A DNA stretch of 40,247 bases from Verrucomicrobiia bacterium (lineage in GTDB: Bacteria; Verrucomicrobiota; Verrucomicrobiia; Verrucomicrobiales; Akkermansiaceae). Both the position numbers and the translations under genes were made by a program. This document shows, piece by piece, positions 35,239-40,247 of the stretch (positions within the stretch are counted from its first letter, which is position 1; each line of letters opens with the position of its first letter). The notes under the pieces are model-generated. The model saw nothing but the letters and a program-made list of their open reading frames with translations, was not told the DNA's origin and searched no databases. The stretch spans positions 1 to 40,247 of the forward strand of contig JAUIJB010000032.1 of NCBI GenBank assembly GCA_030430455.1. Reading direction: 5' to 3'.

Positions 35239-36510
35239 TCAGAGCCCGGCGTGTTCGTTGAGCGCCGATCCGGCCTGGCGGGTGGCCTCGGCGCTGGCCG
35301 CGCGGTCGGCCTTGGCGGCCTTGTCGGCTTCAGCGGCGCGGTCGGCTTCGGCCGCTTCCGCGGCCTTGGCGGATTTCAGGTCCTGACGCAGGGCCTGAAG
35401 GGTGGCCCGGCTCTCCTCCAGCTCCTGCTGCAGCTTGCGGCGCACGGCCTGGGTCTCCTCGAGGCGCTGGTCGGCGCGGTGCTTCGACTTTTCGAGCTGC
35501 TCGATCGTCCGGGTGGACTCCTTCAGGGCCGCCTGGGTCTTCTCCAGCTCGGCGACCACCGGCTTGCTGAGGTGGCGCAGGCGGGCGGCCTCCCTTTCGA
35601 GCTGGGCGAGGTCCGAGCGGGTCTCGTCGAGCTCGCCGCGGGTCTTGTCCAGGGCTTGCTCCGCCTCGGCATTCGCCGTGGCGGTCTTCTTCAGCGTGGC
35701 CTTGGCGGTGGCGGCCTCCTTGGAGCGCTGCTCCAGCTGCTGGCGCAGCTCCCGGCCCTCACGCTCGGTCTTGAGGAGGGCTTCCTTCTGCTCCTTGGCC
35801 GTGCGGTGGGCCTTGGCGAGCTCGGCGCGGAGTTGCTGCCGCTCGGATTCGAGCTGCTGGTGCTGCTTGCGGGTCGCCTTCAGCTTCTCGGCGCCCTCGT
35901 GCTGCTGCTTGCGGACCTCGGCGAGTTGCTCCTCGAGCGCCTTGCCGTGCTTCCTCGCCTCGCCGAGCTCCTGCCGCAGTGCCTTGCGCTCGGCCGGGGC
36001 GCGGAGCTCCTCGCGGACGTCGGCGATGTCCTTCTTCAGCGTGCCGAGGTCGGCCACCGCCGCGCTCATCTCGTCGCGCAGCACCGCCAGCTTCCGGTGC
36101 GCCTCCTCGCCGGCCTTGAGCCGGGTCTCCGCCGCGGTGGCGCGCTGCTTCCACTGCTGCGACTCCTTGCGCGACTGCTCGAGCTGCTTGCGCAGGCCGG
36201 CCAGCTCGCGGTTGAGTTTCTTCTCGGTCTCACGACCGGCGTGGGCCTCCTTGCGGGCGGCATCGCGCTCGTGGGTGGTCCGGGCGATCTGCTCGCGGGC
36301 CTCGTGGAGCGACTTCGACATCGCGTCGAAGTGGCGCTGCAGGCCGGAGAGGTAGTCGGCGGGCGATGTCGTCTCGCTGCGGGCTTCAATTTTCTTCGCC
36401 GGCGGGGTTTCCTTGGCCTGCTTGGACTCCTTGGCCGCAAGGGCCGGAGTGACGAGGCAGGAAAGGGCGAGGGGAAGGGCGAGGAGTTGGGTCAGTGGGT
36501 GTTTCATCAT
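35239..36510 (-). CDS. Periplasmic coiled-coil protein
   Basis: 423 residues. After a signal peptide (MMKHPLTQLLALPLALSCLVTPALAA) and a Lys-rich segment, almost the entire protein (about 65-390) is a predicted coiled coil: charged heptads rich in Glu, Lys, Arg, Gln and Leu, such as LNRELAGLRKQLEQSRKES and LQQELEESRATLQALRQDL. The C-terminus carries a 6-residue Ala repeat (AEADRA, AEADKA, AKADRA) ending RQAGSALNEHAGL. No enzyme motif is present, so it is probably structural in the envelope. I chose ATG 36510 (MMKH) at the signal peptide; upstream in-frame codons would spoil it. The upstream region is AT-rich and includes a small hairpin at 36590-36604. Confidence 0.85.
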   Translation of the reverse strand: MMKHPLTQLLALPLALSCLVTPALAAKESKQAKETPPAKKIEARSETTSPADYLSGLQRHFDAMSKSLHEAREQIARTTHERDAARKEAHAGRETEKKLNRELAGLRKQLEQSRKESQQWKQRATAAETRLKAGEEAHRKLAVLRDEMSAAVADLGTLKKDIADVREELRAPAERKALRQELGEARKHGKALEEQLAEVRKQQHEGAEKLKATRKQHQQLESERQQLRAELAKAHRTAKEQKEALLKTEREGRELRQQLEQRSKEAATAKATLKKTATANAEAEQALDKTRGELDETRSDLAQLEREAARLRHLSKPVVAELEKTQAALKESTRTIEQLEKSKHRADQRLEETQAVRRKLQQELEESRATLQALRQDLKSAKAAEAAEADRAAEADKAAKADRAASAEATRQAGSALNEHAGL

Positions 36511-36652
36511 GTCGGCTTGTGAACTTACCGTCCAAATTACCCGCATCCTTTCTAAGCCGAAAGAGATAATCAGGATTTCTTAATCATTTGCACCGAGTTG
36601 GTGCTAAATCTGCCGATCATGTGTCATCCTCGTCACCCGGCGCCACCCGATC

Positions 36653-37327
36653 TCACCCGTCGAGCAGGTCCGGGCGGTTGGCGCGGGTCCGCTCGAGGGC
36701 CTTGCGCCGCTTCCACTCCGCGATCCGGGCGTGGTGCCCGGAAAGCAGCACCTCGGGCACCTTGAGGCCGCGAAAGTCGGCCGGCTTGGTGTAGGCCGGC
36801 GCCTCGAGGAGCTGCGGGTCGGAGAAGGACTCGTCCTCGGGCGAGCGCTCGTCGCCGAGCGCGCCGGGGAGCAGGCGGACGATGGCGTCGGTCACCACCG
36901 CCGCGGCGATCGCGCCGTTGGTGAGGACGTAGTCCCCGATCGAAAGCTCGAGGTCGACGAGCTGCTCGATCACGCGGTGGTCGACGCCCTCGTAGTGGCC
37001 GCAGACCAGCAGCAGGTGGCGGGTCGCCGCCAGCTCGCGGGCGACGGCCTGCTTGAAGGGCCGGCCCTGGGGGGTCATCAGGATCACCCGCGTGTCGGGA
37101 CCGCGGAGCTCGCCGATGGCATCGAACAGCGGCCCGGGCAGCAGCAGCATCCCCTGGCCGCCGCCGCAGAGGTAGTCGTCGGTGCGGCGGTGCTTGTCGC
37201 GGGCCCAGTCGCGCAGGTTGTGGGCGCGGACCTCGACGATCCCGGCCTCGCGGGCGCGCTTGATGATGCTCTCGCCCAGCGGGGCGAGGGCGACCTCGGG
37301 AAACAGCGTGAGGATGTCGATGCGCAT
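36653..37327 (-). CDS. trmD: tRNA (guanine37-N1)-methyltransferase
   Basis: 224 residues. TrmD methylates G37 next to the anticodon of certain tRNAs and prevents frameshifting. The SPOUT knot and family motifs are visible: MRIDILTLFPE, LRDWARDKHRRTDDYLCGGGQGM, VILMTPQGRPF, LLLVCGHYEGVDHRV, ELSIGDYVLTNGAIAA, DESFSDPQLLEAPAYTKPADF and VPEVLLSGHHARIAEW. Two spots differ from the common form: CGHYEGVDHR for CGRYEGVDER, and TNGAIAA for TGGELAA. The usual partners rimM, rplS and rpsP are not adjacent, so the ribosomal operon is split here. Confidence 0.96.
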   Translation of the reverse strand: MRIDILTLFPEVALAPLGESIIKRAREAGIVEVRAHNLRDWARDKHRRTDDYLCGGGQGMLLLPGPLFDAIGELRGPDTRVILMTPQGRPFKQAVARELAATRHLLLVCGHYEGVDHRVIEQLVDLELSIGDYVLTNGAIAAAVVTDAIVRLLPGALGDERSPEDESFSDPQLLEAPAYTKPADFRGLKVPEVLLSGHHARIAEWKRRKALERTRANRPDLLDG

Positions 37328-37356
37328 CGCGGCGCGGCATCCTGCACCGTGAATCG

Positions 37357-37375
37357 CCGCGGGTGAACGCGAATG
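37357..37375. repeat. Single copy of the CGCGGATGAA-type repeat
   Basis: CCGCGGGTGAACGCGAATG matches 17 of 19 positions of the sequence at 1922-1940 in the ribD repeat. It lies in the gap of about 145 bp between the divergent starts of trmD and the gene at 37474, which otherwise holds nothing I can identify. Confidence 0.5.
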
Positions 37376-37473
37376 TTTCGCCCCGCCACCGCGGCCACCG
37401 GTTCAACCGGCGTCGCCGGCGCAGACCGAGGATGGGCTGGCCAAGGCCGGGGCGGATCGCGCAGCCTCGCGGC

Positions 37474-38772
37474 ATGGCATGGCGAATCGACGAGCAGGTG
37501 GTGCGCGGGGAGATCGACAACCGCGAACGCGGCCGGATGAGGGGGCGGATCTGGCTGGTCGGCCACGATGCCGCGGTCGAGCTGGACCTCGAGGGCAACC
37601 CCTGGCGCGACCTCGCCGGTCACGTGCTGCGCTTTTCCAACCCCCGGCCGCGGCCCGGCTCGGTCGGCTCCTTCGCCCGCCGCCAGTCCGGCGTGGTCGG
37701 CGACATCACCGCCTCGCGCAAGGTCAAGGTGCCGGACGTTCCGGTCGACGGTCTCGAGCGGCTCGACGCGGCGGGTGAGGAAGTCCCCTGGCACTGGGGC
37801 AATGGCTTCCACCTCGAGTGGTTCAGCCGGAGCAACGGGCGGGTGGTGATCGAGGCCACCGGCTTCGAACTCGAGCTCGACGGCGACCCGGCCTGGACCA
37901 TGAGCGCCGACGAGGAAAGCGAGCAGCAGCTGGCCAACGCGCGCGCCCTGACCCGCTTCATCGAGGACGGCGCGGCGTCGATGGGCGAGGACCCGGCGAA
38001 CCCGGTGAACCCGGAGGACGTGGCGGAAGGAGGCGATGGTACCGATGACGACGACGACGCCCCGCAGAGTGCCGCCGAGGCGCAGGCGGACGCCGAGGCG
38101 GCGCGGATGGACCTGCTGCTCGACCGGGTCACCGCGCGGCTCGAGCGCGAGGGCCTCGACGGCCTCGACGAGGACAAGTTCGACGAGATCTACCTCGAGG
38201 AACGCGAGCGCCTGCGCCGCGAGCGCGGCGAGCCCGAGGAGAAGCCGCTGACGGCCGAGGAACAGGCCCGGCAGGACGCCTGGATCGAGGAGCTCAATGC
38301 CGCCGCCGACGAGGCGCTCGAGGAAATGGAGGCGGACGAGTGGAAGGGCACGGCGCGCGACCGCCGCCACCCGCTGGTCGAGCGAGGCAGCGCCCTCGCC
38401 GTGCGTGCCCACAATGAGATCCGCGACGGCGGCTGGATGCCCGACGACGCCCAGCACGAGCATCCCCTCGTCGAGGTCATCAACGGGACGATGGCCGCCA
38501 GCGCCAAGCTGGCCGGCGCGCTCGGCATGCAGGACGACGAGGAGTGGCCGCCGGACGAGATCATCGCCGGCAACACCCTGGTGCGGCTGAAGAAGGCCCG
38601 CGACCACCTGCGCGACGCCCTGCGGGGCCTCGACGCGGCCGAGGACGAGCAGCTCGCGCCGCTCGGCTGGTGCGCCGGGATCCGCCGCGAGGCCGCCGAG
38701 ATGCTGGGCATCGTCCAGCAGCTGATCCGCGAGGTGCGCGAGGTCCTGGCCGATAGCGGGGAAGGCGCCTGA
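37474..38772 (+). CDS. Large acidic protein of unknown function
   Basis: 432 residues from ATG 37474, which begins MAWRIDEQVVRGEIDNRERG, a segment I have seen opening uncharacterised proteins of related bacteria. The N-terminal 170 residues look beta-rich (GRIWLVGHDAAVELDLEG, HVLRFSNP, RVVIEATGFELELDGD). An acidic low-complexity stretch (TDDDDDAP, about 190-197) follows. The C-terminal 230 residues are helical and Glu/Arg-rich, with LEREGLDGLDEDKFDEIYLEE and HEHPLVEVINGTMAASAKL. No enzyme motif, signal or membrane segment is visible, so it is likely cytoplasmic. The frame extends upstream to 37363, but that portion is Arg-rich and includes the repeat, so it was excluded. Confidence 0.8.
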   Translation: MAWRIDEQVVRGEIDNRERGRMRGRIWLVGHDAAVELDLEGNPWRDLAGHVLRFSNPRPRPGSVGSFARRQSGVVGDITASRKVKVPDVPVDGLERLDAAGEEVPWHWGNGFHLEWFSRSNGRVVIEATGFELELDGDPAWTMSADEESEQQLANARALTRFIEDGAASMGEDPANPVNPEDVAEGGDGTDDDDDAPQSAAEAQADAEAARMDLLLDRVTARLEREGLDGLDEDKFDEIYLEERERLRRERGEPEEKPLTAEEQARQDAWIEELNAAADEALEEMEADEWKGTARDRRHPLVERGSALAVRAHNEIRDGGWMPDDAQHEHPLVEVINGTMAASAKLAGALGMQDDEEWPPDEIIAGNTLVRLKKARDHLRDALRGLDAAEDEQLAPLGWCAGIRREAAEMLGIVQQLIREVREVLADSGEGA

Positions 38773-38787
38773 CTCCCGCCCCGGCGC

Positions 38788-39996
38788 TCAGCGCAGCCTC
38801 GTGGCGCCTCCGGCGACGACGAAGATCAGCAGGATGGCGAGGATCGAGAGGACCACCACGATCACCACCTTCCAGACGCTGATGGGGAACCTGGCGTAGG
38901 TCTTGCCGGTTACGGCATTCATCGCGCCGTGCCAGACCTGGCCGCGGTACTGGTAGCTCAGCAGCCAGATGGGCACGAGGATGTGCTTGAAGGTCTTGCG
39001 CGAGAACTGCGGGTGGATGCGCAGGTTGCGGTAGGTGTCGCCGGGCACGTCGCGGGCGCACATCGTCCGCAGGACCCCCTCCATCGTGCCGAAGGCGCTG
39101 CGCGCGGCGTCGGGAAGCGGGACCTGGTACTGCTCGACCTGCCAGCCGGAGACGTAGCGGGTCTCGTACGGGACCAGGTCCTTGGTCGGGTGGGGTTCGA
39201 GCTGGGAGAGGATCTTCGGCTCAAGGCCGCGCGAGGCGGCGACGATGACGTCGTCGAACCAGGTCGACACGTGGCCCCGGGCCGGCCGCCAGCGGGTGCG
39301 GCGCTCCTGGCGGGTGCGCATCTTGCCGTCGGGCCCGCGGTCGCGGACGGTGACGTAGTAGTAGGTCCCGCTGTCGGCGGTCCACGGACACTCGGCGGCG
39401 GAGTCGAAGGTCCAGTAGGGCAGGTAGACGCGGTGGATCCGGTCGACCAGGTTGCGCCGCTTGAGGTCGCCGGGGGCGAACCACTTGGAGGCGAGGAACT
39501 TCTTCAGCGCGTGGTAGGCCTGCTCCTTGCTCTGCCTGGCGGGGAGCAGCGACTCCGGCTGCAGCGGGCTGTCGATCTCGTCGTAGTCGAGCAGCTCGGG
39601 CGAACCGCAGAAGTCGCAGTGCTGGGCGACCATCTCGCCGCCGCGGACCAGCACCGCGTGGCACTGGCTGCACTGGACGTGGCGGTTGGCGGTGTCGATG
39701 GTGCCGGCCGCCGCGCCGAGCTCGGCGAGGGTCCGGTCGAGGTCGTGCTCGACGATCGAGTCGGGCATCGGCGGCGGGCCGACGCGGTCGAAGCTGCTGC
39801 CGCAGTAGGGGCACACGAGCTGACCCTTGGCCGGGTTCCACTCGCCCTTGCCGCCGCACTCGGGGCAGACGTGGCGCTCGAGCGAGCGCACCTCCGAGGC
39901 GTTTCCCCCGGGTTGGGGGAGCGGCGGAGGCCCCTGGGTGGGCGGCACTTCCAGCGGGGAGTCGTCCCCGGCCGGTGTTTGGGGATCGTCCGACAT
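38788..39996 (-). CDS. Zinc-ribbon protein with C-terminal membrane anchor
   Basis: 402 residues from ATG 39996. A Pro-rich start is followed by two treble-clef zinc ribbons: HVCPECGGKGEWNP...CPYCGS (about 43-65) and VQCSQCHAVLV...HCDFCGSPE (about 108-134). A conserved middle region follows (ARQSKEQAYHALKKFLASKWF, RIHRVYLPYWTFDSAAECPW, TWFDDVIVAASRGLE), then FKHILVPIWLLSYQYRGQVW and a single C-terminal helix (WKVVIVVVLSILAILLIFVV). This family is often annotated as 'primosomal protein N'-like or TFIIB-type zinc finger membrane protein; its function is unknown. It is probably coupled to the helix-turn-helix gene 41 bp upstream. It converges on the acidic protein gene with 15 bp between stops. 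Confidence 0.85.
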   Translation of the reverse strand: MSDDPQTPAGDDSPLEVPPTQGPPPLPQPGGNASEVRSLERHVCPECGGKGEWNPAKGQLVCPYCGSSFDRVGPPPMPDSIVEHDLDRTLAELGAAAGTIDTANRHVQCSQCHAVLVRGGEMVAQHCDFCGSPELLDYDEIDSPLQPESLLPARQSKEQAYHALKKFLASKWFAPGDLKRRNLVDRIHRVYLPYWTFDSAAECPWTADSGTYYYVTVRDRGPDGKMRTRQERRTRWRPARGHVSTWFDDVIVAASRGLEPKILSQLEPHPTKDLVPYETRYVSGWQVEQYQVPLPDAARSAFGTMEGVLRTMCARDVPGDTYRNLRIHPQFSRKTFKHILVPIWLLSYQYRGQVWHGAMNAVTGKTYARFPISVWKVVIVVVLSILAILLIFVVAGGATRLR

Positions 39997-40037
39997 CGCG
40001 GTGAGGGGCGTGCGGGGGACGGGAGTGTCCCCCGAAC

Positions 40038-40247
40038 TCACTCGGCGAGGAAGGCGTCGAGGGCGTCGCGGGTGACCCGGTAGGCGGAGCCGATCTTCTT
40101 GGCCTTGAGCTTGCCGGACTCGATCTCGGCCATCACGTCGGCCTCGGCGACGCCGAGCATGCGCGCCACGGTGGTCGGGTCGAAGACCTCGGGGCCGGCG
40201 GGCAGCGGCGCGGCGGAGGCCGGAGCAGCCACCCCGCCTGCCGGGCC
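40038..40247 (-). CDS. Excisionase-family helix-turn-helix protein, 5' end at window edge
   Basis: The open frame runs from the window edge to a stop at 40038. The recognisable part, FDPTTVARMLGVAEADVMAE followed by KLKAKKIGSAYRVTRDALD, is a MerR/excisionase-type winged helix-turn-helix (TIGR01764-like), and the C-terminus DALDAFLAE is typical. A GTG at 40232 could be the start, giving 64 residues; however, the Ala/Pro-rich frame remains open to 40247, so the gene may begin outside. It probably binds DNA as a small regulator. Nothing else phage-like is near, so the name does not imply a prophage. Confidence 0.8.
   Translation of the reverse strand, partial: GPAGGVAAPASAAPLPAGPEVFDPTTVARMLGVAEADVMAEIESGKLKAKKIGSAYRVTRDALDAFLAE

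Overview
This window is GC-rich DNA (about 70% by eye), densely coding, and most likely from a free-living member of the Verrucomicrobiota. The pointers are a PEP-CTERM sorting tail, two large exported proteases ending in the 'DPDxDGLANLLEYALGGDP'-type tail common in that phylum, a Tat-exported Gfo/Idh/MocA oxidoreductase beside a small lipoprotein, and GYF/DUF4190 plus DUF2752 membrane proteins. The assignment is an inference from protein style; no rRNA or tRNA gene is visible.

Layout. 1-4.6 kb: 5' part of an HtrA-like protease, ribD, small membrane or secreted proteins, DUF2752 and GYF/DUF4190 proteins. 4.6-7.1 kb: dihydrolipoyl dehydrogenase, mscL and an azurin. 7.3-13.5 kb: two paralogous exported S1-like proteases on the minus strand, with a radical SAM gene and a membrane-protein gene on the plus strand between them. 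13.6-20.8 kb: a same-direction run of glpK, glpD (stop/start overlap), an RlmI-type rRNA methyltransferase, an SLC13-type transporter with two TrkA-C domains, and a bacterial pentameric ligand-gated ion channel.

20.65-25.4 kb is the accessory part. A direct repeat of about 247 bp (17 mismatches by my count, offset exactly 2300 bp) carries the 3' end of the channel gene and the C-terminal coding end of a convergent PEP-CTERM gene. Between the copies lie a frameshifted 3' remnant of a type I restriction-modification methyltransferase gene (hsdM) and a tightly coupled three-gene cassette: a TIGR04255 protein and two small proteins of unknown function. Next come the intact PEP-CTERM gene and an AAA_14/DUF4143 ATPase gene. 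The ATPase has an AT-rich promoter and is followed by what looks like a decayed copy of the 3' end of the neighbouring SNF2 helicase gene. This is the best place to look for an undescribed, possibly defence-related, system.

25.4-40.2 kb: SNF2/SWIM helicase, ApbE flavin transferase, an Agl23/TIGR03663 membrane protein, a divergent family 2 glycosyltransferase, a coupled DoxX-like / Gfo-Idh-MocA / discoidin-lipoprotein operon, an exported glutathione peroxidase, a small lipoprotein, a periplasmic coiled-coil protein with a clear terminator, trmD, a large acidic protein of unknown function, a zinc-ribbon membrane protein and an excisionase-type helix-turn-helix protein cut by the window edge.
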